From: Methyloligella sp.
Lineage (GTDB): Bacteria > Pseudomonadota > Alphaproteobacteria > Rhizobiales > JALUTE01
Length of the DNA stretch: 14,282 nucleotides
NCBI GenBank assembly: GCA_027058255.1
Contig: JALUTE010000196.1
Span: forward strand, 1-14,282
Direction: 5' to 3'
The notes under the pieces are model-generated. The model worked only from the letters and a program-made list of their open reading frames with translations. It made no database searches and was not told where the DNA came from. Positions within the stretch are counted from its first letter, which is position 1. Every line of letters begins with the position of its first letter. Below are positions 1 to 6,699 of the stretch, piece by piece. The position numbers were made by a program, and so were the translations under genes.

Positions 1-636
1 CTGGCGGATCTGTGCGAGCAGGTCGGCGCGGACGTGCAGGAGGTGGCGGGCGCTGTCGGCGCCGACGGGCGCATCGGCGACAAGTTCCTCCACCCCGGCC
101 CCGGCTATGGCGGCTCGTGCTTTCCCAAGGATGTCTCCGCCCTCATTCGCACGGCGCGCGAGCATCGCACGCCCCTCTCCCTCATCGAGCAGGTGCAACG
201 CATCAACGAGGAGCGCAAGATCGCCATGGCCGGGCGCATCGTCGCGGCCCTTGGCGGCGACGTGCGCGGCAAGACCATCGCCGTGCTCGGCATCACCTTC
301 AAGCCCAATACGGACGACATGCGCGAGGCGCCGAGCCTGGTGGTCATTCCCACGCTGCAGGAGAAGGGCGCCGCGCTGCGCGTCTTCGACCCCCACGGGC
401 GGGCGAATGGCGAGCCGCTTCTGCCCGGCGTCATCTGGACCGAGGGCGCGCTGGCGGCAGCCGAGGGCGCCGATGCCGTCGTCATCATGACGGAATGGAA
501 CGAGTTCCGCGCCCTCGACCTGGCGGCCCTCAAGGCCTGCATGCGCGGCGACGTTCTGGTGGATCTGCGCAATGTCTACAGCCCGGCGGACGCGCGGGCG
601 GCAGGCTTTCAATATACCAGCATCGGCCGGCCGTGA
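1..636 (+). CDS. ugd: UDP-glucose 6-dehydrogenase, C-terminal part (5' end outside window)
   Basis: This enzyme oxidises UDP-glucose to UDP-glucuronate with two NAD+, supplying the precursor for acidic exopolysaccharide, capsule or lipid sugars in the cytoplasm. The frame is open from base 1, so about the first half (the NAD-binding domain) lies outside the window; 211 codons remain. The catalytic cysteine motif GPGYGGSCFPKD is at residues 33-44 of the visible part, with the active Cys at about 40. The C-terminal UDP-binding domain follows, with the family motif GITFKPNTDDMREAP and a DAVVIMTEWNEF block, and the protein ends naturally at a TGA. Family assignment is secure. The sequence cannot show whether it serves one particular polysaccharide locus, because upstream neighbours are not visible. 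It converges on the gene at 718-1986. Confidence 0.95.
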   Translation: MADLCEQVGADVQEVAGAVGADGRIGDKFLHPGPGYGGSCFPKDVSALIRTAREHRTPLSLIEQVQRINEERKIAMAGRIVAALGGDVRGKTIAVLGITFKPNTDDMREAPSLVVIPTLQEKGAALRVFDPHGRANGEPLLPGVIWTEGALAAAEGADAVVIMTEWNEFRALDLAALKACMRGDVLVDLRNVYSPADARAAGFQYTSIGRP

Positions 637-669
637 TCGCCCGCGCGATGAGGCGCGCGCCATGGCGCG

Positions 670-702
670 GGCATGGGCGCGCTCGCGCCCCGAAGCCATG
701 CC
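670..702. terminator. Hairpin between convergent genes, possible bidirectional terminator
   Basis: GGCATGG (670-676) pairs with CCATGCC (696-702). Inside it GCGC (677-680) pairs with GCGC (685-688) around a GCTC loop, leaving seven unpaired bases on the right side. It lies 34 bases after the ugd stop and just beyond the stop of the leftward gene at 718. No T-tract follows on either strand, so its role as a terminator is inferred from position and pairing only. Confidence 0.35.
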
Positions 703-717
703 ACGGCGTGGGCGGCC

Positions 718-1986
718 TCAATCGCCCGCGAAGGCGTCGCGAACCCAACGCCGTCTCTTGGGCGCGCGACGATAGCTGCGCGCAGGGCGCGACACGCGCC
801 TGGCGGGCCGGGCTTCGCCCTCAAGGGCAGCGGCGCCGAGGCCGTAGCGCTGCGCCGACCATGTGGTTGGCGGGCGACCGGCCGGGCTCTTGCCAGGTTC
901 GAGCCCCGGCCCGCCTGCCATGCCCGGGCCGCGCGCCGTGGTCCAGCGTCCGCCCGAGGCGCGCGCAACGCCGGCGCTGTCCCGAGTGACCGGTGCCGGC
1001 ATGGCCCGGATCACCGGCGCGGCTGTGCGGCCGCTCACCCCCGTCCCGCTCGCGCCGCCCACACCCGCAACCACGGCCGGCCGCGCCACGCAGCGCCCTG
1101 CCGCATCCAGCCTCGCGGAAGGCCCGCAGGACGGGCCGCAGATCCGGTTGGTCGTGTTCCGCAAGAGCGTCAAGAGCACGTAATCCGGCTCGTCGAGGGG
1201 CAGGCGCGCATTCACACGCTTGGTGAACGCCCGCATGGCCGCGCGTGAGCCCGCCCCCCAATCGCCGTCGATCTTGCCCCAATAGCACCCGACACGCCGG
1301 AGCTGCTTCTGCAGCCGGCGCACGAGCCGATAGCGCTCGGCGGGATCGCGCGGTGTCAGCGAGGCGGGATTGACGGCCAGAAGAAGCCCTTCGCGACGGG
1401 TCCTGGTGGTCCAGCCGTCGAGGGGCGCGGCGGGCGCGCGCCGAGCGGCACGCTGGCCCCTGCGCGAGACCGCTGCGGATGCGACGGAACGCCCGCGCTC
1501 CGCGGAGCTTGCGAGGCGCGATGCAGAATGGGGCGGGCGCGATGCCGCACGGCGCGGGGCGGGCACGGGCACAAGACCGGAGCCGGCCGTGACCGCATGC
1601 GCCCGCGCGGTGCGAATGGCACCGCGCCCCGCCGCCTCCGTCCCAACGGCCTCGCCGACCGCACCCGACGCACCATCCGCACGCGCCAGACCGCCACCCG
1701 CTCGGCCCGGAACGGCGCGCCGGCGCGCCAGTCGCGTCTCCCGGCCGGCCACGCCATCTGAGGTTGCCGACCCGGCTCCGGTCCCGGCCCCTGGAGCCGG
1801 CGCGGCACGCGCATCTCGGCGCTTGACCAAAGGCGCCGGAGCCGCGCCGCCGCATGGGCGCGCGCCGGTGCCGGCATCGGCGAACACGGGGATCACGCGA
1901 TCGGGTCGATCGCTCGGTGGTGGAAGAAGAAGATTGGCCAGTCCTATGCTCCCGGCGACGGCTAGAAAACCGAATGTCCTGTACAT
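718..1986 (-). CDS. Signal-anchored, low-complexity protein with a cysteine-containing peptidoglycan-binding-like domain
   Basis: This is a 422-residue protein of unknown function. Residues 1-22 form a hydrophobic N-terminal signal or anchor (FGFLAVAGSIGLANLLL). Residues about 35-190 are low-complexity Ala/Gly/Arg/Pro sequence with no recognisable fold. Residues about 212-302 form a compact domain that starts with a helix (YRLVRRLQKQLRRVGC), continues with KIDGDWGAGSRAAMRAF, and has cysteines at 234, 283, 287 and 299. It resembles the small peptidoglycan-binding-like domain that follows caspase-like or other domains in many rhizobial periplasmic proteins. The tail after about 305 is again Gly/Ala/Arg-rich and ends in basic residues. 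The start is well supported: GGAGG lies 6 bases before the ATG. It is probably periplasmic. Codon use in the low-complexity parts makes long shadow frames on both strands. Confidence 0.75.
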   Translation of the reverse strand: MYRTFGFLAVAGSIGLANLLLPPPSDRPDRVIPVFADAGTGARPCGGAAPAPLVKRRDARAAPAPGAGTGAGSATSDGVAGRETRLARRRAVPGRAGGGLARADGASGAVGEAVGTEAAGRGAIRTARAHAVTAGSGLVPVPAPRRAASRPPHSASRLASSAERGRSVASAAVSRRGQRAARRAPAAPLDGWTTRTRREGLLLAVNPASLTPRDPAERYRLVRRLQKQLRRVGCYWGKIDGDWGAGSRAAMRAFTKRVNARLPLDEPDYVLLTLLRNTTNRICGPSCGPSARLDAAGRCVARPAVVAGVGGASGTGVSGRTAAPVIRAMPAPVTRDSAGVARASGGRWTTARGPGMAGGPGLEPGKSPAGRPPTTWSAQRYGLGAAALEGEARPARRVSRPARSYRRAPKRRRWVRDAFAGD

Positions 1987-2325
1987 GATACGCCTCCAGC
2001 CTCTCGCGGACCTGTGACGGCCGGACCGGCAACCGGCTGCAATCGTCCGCCCTCCCCCGTCGAGATCTTTCCTGATCCTTCTTCAACTTGCCATGCTACG
2101 CTCTTCTTTCGCCAAAACATAGGGGGACGACTGGAGCCGGTGTAAAATGTCAGTGTTCCGCGAGCGGGCGAAGGACGCGGCTCTCGGCCCTTCGCGCAAC
2201 CGGCGCTGTGGCGCCGCGCCATGCCCCCGAGATCGGCGTGCGCACCGTTGAGGCGGAACATGCCGGAGAGGCCCGGACACGATGCACGCGCAAGCGCGGC
2301 GGCGGGCATGATCCTGCGCTGGTGG
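1987..2325. other. Intergenic region between two leftward genes
   Basis: These 339 bases separate the lectin gene stop from the start of the gene at 1986. The part next to that start holds its Shine-Dalgarno (GGAGG, minus strand). The stretch 2060-2150 is less GC-rich than its surroundings and purine-rich on the minus strand, a reasonable place for a leftward promoter, but I cannot point to convincing -35 and -10 boxes. Short frames here have no recognisable protein content. Confidence 0.5.
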
Positions 2326-2754
2326 TCAGATGGCCGCGAGATGAACGCCGATGGCGTCGAGCACGCGCCCCGCCCGACCCCAGAAGCCGACGATGTGAAA
2401 GCCCTCGGGCGCGAGATAGACGAACTCCTGCGCGCCCTTCTGTCCGCCGAAGCGGCGGACTTGCCCGCGGCTCGTTCGAAAGGTGAGGCTCTCCACATAG
2501 CTGCCATAGCGGCCATAGATCTCGGTGATGACCTCGCCGGGCGCCAGCTTGACGACACCGAAGCTCTCGCTCCCCTGCCCGCGTCGGGGGCGCTCCACCG
2601 CCTCCCCGTCGATGTCGAGCACGAGTTGCATGGCCTCCACGCACGCCCCCGACCAGACGCGCACCTCGCGGATGCGCGGCTGCTCGAGGGGGGGCTCGTC
2701 GTCGAAGGGGGTGCCGCCGACGCCCCCGCTGGGGCCGAGTATCACCACTGTCAT
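2326..2754 (-). CDS. Jacalin-related lectin domain protein
   Basis: This is a 142-residue single-domain protein of the jacalin-like (beta-prism I) lectin family, expected to bind mannose- or galactose-type glycans. Family marks are a glycine-rich first strand (GPSGGVGGTPFDDE, residues 7-20), the strands IREVRVWSGACVEAMQLVLD (28-47) and ITEIYGRYGSYVESLTF, and the C-terminal signature GFWGRAGRVLDAIGVHL (123-139). That signature includes GRVLD (129-133), which fits the G-x3-D sugar-binding loop. The length equals one complete beta-prism repeat. There is no signal peptide, so it is either cytoplasmic or exported by a non-classical route. I chose the ATG at 2754 because the domain begins there and a GGGCGGA precedes it; the frame stays open upstream without family-like sequence. 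The family is best known from plants and only scattered in bacteria. Confidence 0.85.
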   Translation of the reverse strand: MTVVILGPSGGVGGTPFDDEPPLEQPRIREVRVWSGACVEAMQLVLDIDGEAVERPRRGQGSESFGVVKLAPGEVITEIYGRYGSYVESLTFRTSRGQVRRFGGQKGAQEFVYLAPEGFHIVGFWGRAGRVLDAIGVHLAAI

Positions 2755-3060
2755 GTTTCCGCCCGCGAAAGCCCGCCAACGGCGGGGGCCTGCTGCGAGT
2801 GAGCCTCCAGCCACGCCATGGGACGGGGCCGTGCCGGCACCCTTGCACGGATCCTGCCAATGCCGGCCATCGGCCTGTGCCCGGCGCCGGGAAATCCCCT
2901 TTTCGTTAACGGCTCGCCCCCATGCGCCTGCCGCTTGTCCACAAGGTCCGCGCCCGTCGTCCACACCATGGCACCCCCCAATGCACCGATGGCGGCTCGC
3001 ATCCCGAGCGCCGGCATCATGCATGGCCCGAAACCGGACACCTGTCTACGTCACTGAAAA

Positions 3061-3091
3061 AGTTAACAGACTTTAACGAATCGGTTAGTGT
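3061..3091 (+). promoter_or_regulatory. AT-rich island with phased TTAAC motifs, possible promoter/operator
   Basis: In otherwise GC-rich DNA, TTAAC occurs at 3063 and 3073, ten bases apart and so on the same helix face, and a related TTAG lies at 3086. TTAACA (3063-3068) could act as a -35 box, with TAGTGT (3086-3091) 17 bases downstream as a weak -10. The pair of TTAA boxes is spaced by 6 bases; the classical CtrA site of alphaproteobacteria has TTAA boxes spaced by 7, so a CtrA site is possible but not a consensus match. Confidence 0.3.
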
Positions 3092-3264
3092 CTGCCTTGA
3101 GGGGGCCAATTCCTCGTATCTCGTTCTCCTTGCCCGGCCCTGTGAATCGCGCGTCTTGTGCATGTCCAAGCGGCGGATCTTTATGCACAGGGGCTTGCGA
3201 TTTTCCGGTTCGGGCATCTCGCGATCATGGCGCTCGCCGCGCAGGCGCGATCCGGCCTCGGCCT

Positions 3265-3293
3265 GGTGACACCCGTTCGGGGGTGGTGTCGCC
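3265..3293. other. Stable hairpin in the leader region of the membrane protein gene
   Basis: GGTGACACC (3265-3273) pairs with GGTGTCGCC (3285-3293), nine pairs with one G-T wobble, around an 11-base loop. An alternative pairing inside the loop (ACCC with GGGT) is possible. There is no T-run after it and no stop codon just before it, so its function is not apparent. Confidence 0.35.
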
Positions 3294-3415
3294 GCCACGG
3301 CTCGAGGATCGGGCACCGACGCAGAGTGCCGGTCATGCGGCGCTACGCCCAGGGCGCAGCGTCGCGTGTCGTGAGTCCGGCTTCCCTCGCCTTGATGACT
3401 GGTTGTTCGCAAGGT

Positions 3416-3454
3416 GCCGCCGGCTTTCCCGCCGACGGCCAACAATGGAGGGGG
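3416..3454 (+). promoter_or_regulatory. Hairpin directly before a strong ribosome binding site
   Basis: GCCGCCGGC (3416-3424) pairs with GCCGACGGC (3431-3439) with one mismatch and a TTTCCC loop. It ends seven bases before the Shine-Dalgarno GGAGGGGG (3447-3454), which lies just upstream of the ATG at 3457. The strong ribosome binding site decides the start against the ATG at 3445, which overlaps it. The hairpin could influence translation or be the end of an upstream leader transcript. Confidence 0.4.
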
Positions 3455-3456
3455 CA

Positions 3457-4605
3457 ATGAGACATGCTCTGGGCATCTTAGGCGTATGTGCGGCTGCCGT
3501 GCTGCTCTTGGTATCGGCGGCCATGAACTGGCGTTTCGGATTCGGCCTCGGCAAGACCGAGATCGACTCGCAAATCTATGGCGCGGCGAGCGCGGCAGCC
3601 GACATCCTGAAGGCGCTGCTGCCCTTCTTCCTGTTCGCCGCGTTTCGCAACCGCAACTGGTCGCAGGGGATCGCGGCCCTGCTGGTCTGGGGCGTGTGCC
3701 TGAGCTACTCGCTCACCTCCTCCCTGGGCTTCGCCGCCCTGAATCGCGCCGACACGACCGGCGCGCGCCAGGTCCAGGCGGAGAGCTACAAGGACATGCG
3801 CACCGAGCTCGAGCGGCTGCGCACGCGCTTGAGCTGGATGCCCCAGCACCGGCCCGCCGGCATGGTGAAGGAGCAGATCTCCAGCCTGCAGCAGGAGAGG
3901 CGCTGGAAGCGCACCAAGGGCTGCACCGATGCCACCACCAGGGCGAGCATCGCCTTCTGCCGGGACTATCGCAAGCTCGCGGCCGAGCTCGCCGTGGCGA
4001 CGGAAGCAACACGGGTCGAGGCCCGCATCGCGGAGCTGAAGGCCAGCATGGCGCGCGTGCCCGTGGCGGCGGCGGCGATGACCGAGGCCGATCCGCAGGC
4101 GGCTCTTCTGGCCAGGCTCACGGGTCGCGATCTGCCCTATGTGCAGATGGCGCTCATCATCCTGGTCTCGCTCCTCGTCGAGGTCGGCTCGTCGCTCGGC
4201 TTTTATGTGGTGTTCAGCCAGTGGCGCATCTACGACAAGCCTCAGCGGCTTCGCGTGACGCGGCCGAAGCGGACTGCCAACGACAATCGTGTCGCCGCGG
4301 CGGCTCAGGCGCCGGCCCAGCCCAAGCTCGTCGCGCCGGAGACCGATGTCGAGCGCTTCTACAAGGATCGCATCGAAGCGGCCGACGGCAGCAGCCTGAC
4401 GGCCACCGCCCTTTACGAGGACTATTGCGCCTGGTGCGAGGAGCGCGGAAAGGAGCCCATGGCTCTGCCGACCTTCGGGCGCCAGCTTGGCGAGATGGGC
4501 ATTCAGAAGGCCAAGATCGCCGGGCGCATCCGCTATATCGGGGTGCGCCTGCACTCCGAGGAGGGCGAGGGCGCACCCAAGGTGGCAAGCGGCGTCGCCG
4601 CCTGA
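3457..4605 (+). CDS. Membrane coiled-coil protein with a C-terminal winged-helix domain like that of P4/D5-type primases
   Basis: This is a 382-residue protein that I do not recognise as a named family. Membrane segments are visible at about 5-23, 45-64, 70-92 and 229-253. Between the third and fourth lies a charged helical region (about 104-200, probable coiled coil) with cysteines at 156 and 168. After a short basic linker (263-290), residues about 298-366 match the C-terminal tail of phage and plasmid primase/helicases of the P4/D5 type: a VERFYKDR helix, then LYEDYCAWCEERG, the helix TFGRQLGEMG, and the wing RIRYIGVRL. That fold normally binds DNA or the replication complex, here apparently tethered to the inner membrane facing the cytoplasm. 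No primase or ATPase motifs are present. The start is chosen from the strong GGAGGGGG before it. The broken conjugative ATPase downstream suggests an element of plasmid or ICE origin. Confidence 0.8.
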   Translation: MRHALGILGVCAAAVLLLVSAAMNWRFGFGLGKTEIDSQIYGAASAAADILKALLPFFLFAAFRNRNWSQGIAALLVWGVCLSYSLTSSLGFAALNRADTTGARQVQAESYKDMRTELERLRTRLSWMPQHRPAGMVKEQISSLQQERRWKRTKGCTDATTRASIAFCRDYRKLAAELAVATEATRVEARIAELKASMARVPVAAAAMTEADPQAALLARLTGRDLPYVQMALIILVSLLVEVGSSLGFYVVFSQWRIYDKPQRLRVTRPKRTANDNRVAAAAQAPAQPKLVAPETDVERFYKDRIEAADGSSLTATALYEDYCAWCEERGKEPMALPTFGRQLGEMGIQKAKIAGRIRYIGVRLHSEEGEGAPKVASGVAA

Positions 4606-4646
4606 CCCACGACACCGATGGCGCCTATGGCCCGGAGCGCCAAAAG

Positions 4647-4679
4647 CGGGGACGGTCCCATCGCCAGGGGCCGTCCCCG
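4647..4679 (+). terminator. Strong intrinsic-type hairpin after the membrane protein gene
   Basis: A 13-pair stem (4647-4659 with 4667-4679, one T-G wobble) closes a seven-base loop ATCGCCA. The stem is built on GGGGACGG against CCGTCCCC with TCCC against GGGG inside. It starts 41 bases after the stop of the 3457-4605 gene. No T-tract follows, as is frequent in very GC-rich genomes, so termination is inferred from stability and position. Confidence 0.6.
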
Positions 4680-4871
4680 TCCATCCGGGACATCACGGCG
4701 GAGCGCGACAACCGCCTGCCGACACGCAGCAGCCAAGGGCAAACGCTCCATCTCGCAATGAGGTTGGGCCGCTGCCCTTTCTCTTTTCAGCATGCCTCCA
4801 TTCCGCTCGCCGGCACGTATTTTCATCCCTCCTGCGCCGCATGCCCAACTCCCGCCATCCCGATAGGATAG

Positions 4872-5681
4872 GCGGCTCGTTTCCGCAATGCGATGCTCCT
4901 GCTGATGGAGGCCCGCGGCGACGAGGCGACCGTGCTCGACTTCCAGCGCATCTTCACCGACGATCTCTATCGGCTCGCCCTGCTCAACGACTGCCGGAGC
5001 CGGCATATCCGCGACTTCTTCAAGCTTGCCGAGGACGTGACCAGCCACAACGATATCTCCCTGCAGAACGTCGCCCCCTATATCGTCTGCAAGCTGACGC
5101 AGATCACCTCCAACCCGCTGCTCAGGCCCGTGCTCGGGAGCACCCGGTCGAGCCTTGATTTTCGTTCCATCATCGCCGGGCGGAAGATCTGCCTCGTCAA
5201 CCTGGCCAAGGGCACGGTGGGCGCGCCCGATTGCGCCTTTGTGGGCGGCCTTCTCTCCATTCGTCTCGCCATGGCCGCGCAGGCTCAGGCACGCATAGCC
5301 GAGAGCGAGCGCGAAGCCTGCTATGTCTATCTCGACGAGTTCCAGACCTACGCGACCGACATGCTCTCCGACATCATGGCGGAGACCCGCAAATATGGCC
5401 TGCGCCTGACGCTGGCGAACCAGTCGCTCAGCCAGGTGGATGGCGACCGCTTCCGGGCGAACGCCGCTGGCGGCATCCTTGCCAATGCGGCCAGCATTGT
5501 CGCCTTCCGGGTCGGCGTTCCCGACGCCGAGCGGATTGGCCGATGGTTCGCGCCCGAGTTCACGCCCCAGGACCTGGCCCGCCTTCCCGACCATCACGCC
5601 TGCGCACGCCTTCTGGTGCGCGGCCGGCCCATGGAGCCGACACTGCTCAAGACCTGCCCGCCGATGCGCGATAGGCGATAG
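4872..5681 (+). pseudogene. C-terminal fragment of a VirD4/TraG/HerA-like conjugative transfer ATPase
   Basis: The frame encodes only the C-terminal half of a type IV secretion/conjugation coupling-type ATPase. Counting from the ATG at 4893 (262 residues), a Walker B strand CYVYLDEF lies at 143-150, followed by the family block ETRKYGLRLTLANQS (164-178), AFRVGVPDAERIG, and the FAPEFTPQDLARLP segment (219-232). The Walker A loop and any membrane anchor are missing. Family-like sequence (RFRNAMLLLMEARG) extends upstream of the ATG but stops at an in-frame TAG (4869-4871); beyond it no frame continues the protein. The breakpoint is therefore about 4870. The rest of the protein shows no frameshift. 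Full-length relatives are over twice as long, so this is a truncated relic that cannot hydrolyse ATP by itself. The proteins may still be expressed from the ATG; no good ribosome binding site is visible. Confidence 0.8.
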
Positions 5682-5702
5682 GCGATAGGCGATAGGCGAT
5701 AG
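5668..5702 (+). repeat. Five tandem copies of a 7-bp unit (GCGATAG)
   Basis: GCGATAG is repeated exactly five times. The array starts inside the last codons of the ATPase fragment and supplies its TAG stop at 5679-5681. Since 7 is not a multiple of 3 and the unit contains TAG, copy-number change in the later units would not alter the protein. Perfect identity of all units suggests recent slippage expansion, or a variable-number locus. Confidence 0.9.
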
Positions 5703-5710
5703 GTAACATC

Positions 5711-5748
5711 GGCGGCGGGCGGCGCACACGGAACAGGCGGCGGGCGGC
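5711..5748 (+). repeat. Two direct copies of a 13-bp GC-only motif, 25 bp apart
   Basis: GGCGGCGGGCGGC occurs at 5711-5723 and again at 5736-5748, each followed by a related CA/CG-rich stretch. It lies in the short gap between the ATPase fragment and gapR. It may be simple low-complexity sequence rather than a functional site. Confidence 0.6.
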
Positions 5749-5759
5749 ACGCACGCGAA

Positions 5760-5788
5760 GGGCGGCAGGCGCCACCGCGCCGCCGCCC
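5760..5788 (-). terminator. Hairpin downstream of gapR, probable terminator
   Basis: GGGCGGC (5760-5766) pairs with GCCGCCC (5782-5788), and GGCGC (5768-5772) with GCGCC (5777-5781) around a CACC tetraloop, leaving one bulged A: twelve G-C pairs in all. It begins 39 bases past the gapR stop on the leftward strand. There is no clear U-run, so a terminator role is inferred. Confidence 0.5.
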
Positions 5789-5827
5789 TCATCAACCCAT
5801 CACGCGCCCTTCCCCCGGGCCGGCGTG

Positions 5828-6133
5828 CTACTCGCCCGGCTCCAGCATGCCGAGCGCATGCATATAGGTGGCGAGGATGGCCTCCTGCTCCTGGCGCTCG
5901 GAGAGATCCTGCTTGCGCAGACGGATCACCTGGCGCAGCGCCTTGGTATCGAAGCCGTTGGCCTTCGCCTCGGCATAGACCTCGCGAATGTCCGCCGCCA
6001 GTGCCGCCTTCTCCTCCTCGAGCCGCTCGATGCGCTCGACGATGGCGCGAAGCTGCTGCTTCGCCGCTCCCTGAGCCTCGGCGCTGTCCGCACCATTGCT
6101 GGCCGTGCCATTGTTCGACGCCATGTATGCCAC
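5828..6133 (-). CDS. gapR: GapR-like nucleoid-associated protein (DUF2312)
   Basis: This is a 101-residue protein of the DUF2312/UPF0335 family. Its Caulobacter member GapR binds overtwisted, AT-rich DNA ahead of replication and transcription and helps topoisomerases. Family blocks are the helix QLRAIVERIERLEEEKAALAAD (about 27-48), the nearly invariant REVYAEAKANGFDTKALRQV (50-69) and IRLRKQDLSERQEQEAILATY (70-90). The N-terminal 20 residues are polar and variable, as in relatives. The longest start is a GTG at 6133; an ATG three codons downstream (6124) is equally possible because the only purine-rich stretch, a GGGGG, sits about 11 bases before the GTG. It is the last gene of a leftward group with DUF1244 and an amidohydrolase. 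The family is essentially confined to alphaproteobacteria and their phages. Confidence 0.92.
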   Translation of the reverse strand: MAYMASNNGTASNGADSAEAQGAAKQQLRAIVERIERLEEEKAALAADIREVYAEAKANGFDTKALRQVIRLRKQDLSERQEQEAILATYMHALGMLEPGE

Positions 6134-6317
6134 GTCTCGTTACCCCCGCTTTTTCTCTTTGTCTCATCCCTGCGAATCGAACAACGCGATACTAGGCGAG
6201 GAGATACTCCCCGCAGGCCGGCTTCGCAACCATCCGGCGGGCGGTCCGGCCGTGCGCCGCCTTCGCCTGTGGACTCTCCGGCACCTTCACGAAACGCGCG
6301 CCCGGCTTCTGTCCTCC

Positions 6318-6626
6318 TCATCCCTCGCGGGGATGGGCCTTCTCATAGGCGGCGATCTGCTCGGGTGTCGCCTCCTTGTGATATTTCGCCTTCCACTCGT
6401 CATAGGCCATGCCATAGACGAACGCGCGGGCCTCGTCCTTGGACATGGCGATGCCGCGCGCCTCGGCCGCCTCGCGATACCAGTCGGCCAGGCAGTTGCG
6501 GCAGAACCCGGCCAGAATCATGAGATCGATGTTCTGCACATCGGTTCGCTTGCGCAGATGGTCACGCAGACGCCGGAACGCCGCCGCCTCGAGCTCGGCA
6601 CGCACCTTCTCGTCGATGAAGCGCAT
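6318..6626 (-). CDS. DUF1244 family protein
   Basis: This is a 102-residue cytoplasmic protein of the DUF1244 family, whose function is unknown. It starts MRFIDEKVRAELEAAAF and carries the conserved FCRNCLADWY block with two cysteines at 42 and 45, a CxxC arrangement that could bind metal. Near the end is the typical YGMAYDEWKAKY (71-82). Length is normal for the family. The ATG at 6626 is preceded by GGAAGGAAAG at good spacing, which argues against the upstream start at 6662. It is located 73 bases downstream of the amidohydrolase and 184 bases upstream of gapR on the same strand, so co-transcription of all three is plausible. This neighbourhood is what I know from alphaproteobacterial genomes. 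Confidence 0.9.
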   Translation of the reverse strand: MRFIDEKVRAELEAAAFRRLRDHLRKRTDVQNIDLMILAGFCRNCLADWYREAAEARGIAMSKDEARAFVYGMAYDEWKAKYHKEATPEQIAAYEKAHPREG

Positions 6627-6699
6627 GGGTCTTTCCTTCCTGTTCAGCCTGTTCGTTAGCACTCGGCAAGAGGGCGCCGGCTCAGCGCATTTGCGCGCC

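Larger units (their letters stand above)
2755..3456. other. Long non-coding stretch between divergent genes
   Basis: About 700 bases separate the leftward lectin from the rightward membrane protein. Frames across it are open only because of high GC content and none resembles a known protein. It contains a local AT-rich island at about 3050-3120, a CGTTAACG palindrome at 2904-2911, and two hairpins (3265-3293 and 3416-3439). It probably marks the left flank of the accessory region, but I see no tRNA, integrase or recognisable attachment site. Confidence 0.5.

Noticed and set aside
821..2086. 421-codon leftward frame and other long frames across the low-complexity gene
   Set aside because: Same strand but other frame than the protein with signal peptide, conserved domain and GGAGG ribosome site; translation is Arg/Gly-rich noise.
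3088..3456. Longer N-terminus for the membrane protein (start at 3088)
   Set aside because: The extra residues are not membrane-protein-like and the strong Shine-Dalgarno lies directly before 3457.
3041..3456. tRNA gene or attachment site as ICE integration target
   Set aside because: I found no cloverleaf-like pairing or matching direct repeats flanking the accessory region.
3158..3460. 100-codon rightward frame before the membrane protein gene
   Set aside because: No recognisable sequence and no ribosome binding site; most likely a chance frame.
4533..6167. 544-codon leftward open frame opposite the ATPase fragment and gapR
   Set aside because: It is low-complexity, overlaps well-supported genes antisense and is kept open by high GC content; its apparent YRLSPIA repeats are just the 7-bp tandem array read backwards.
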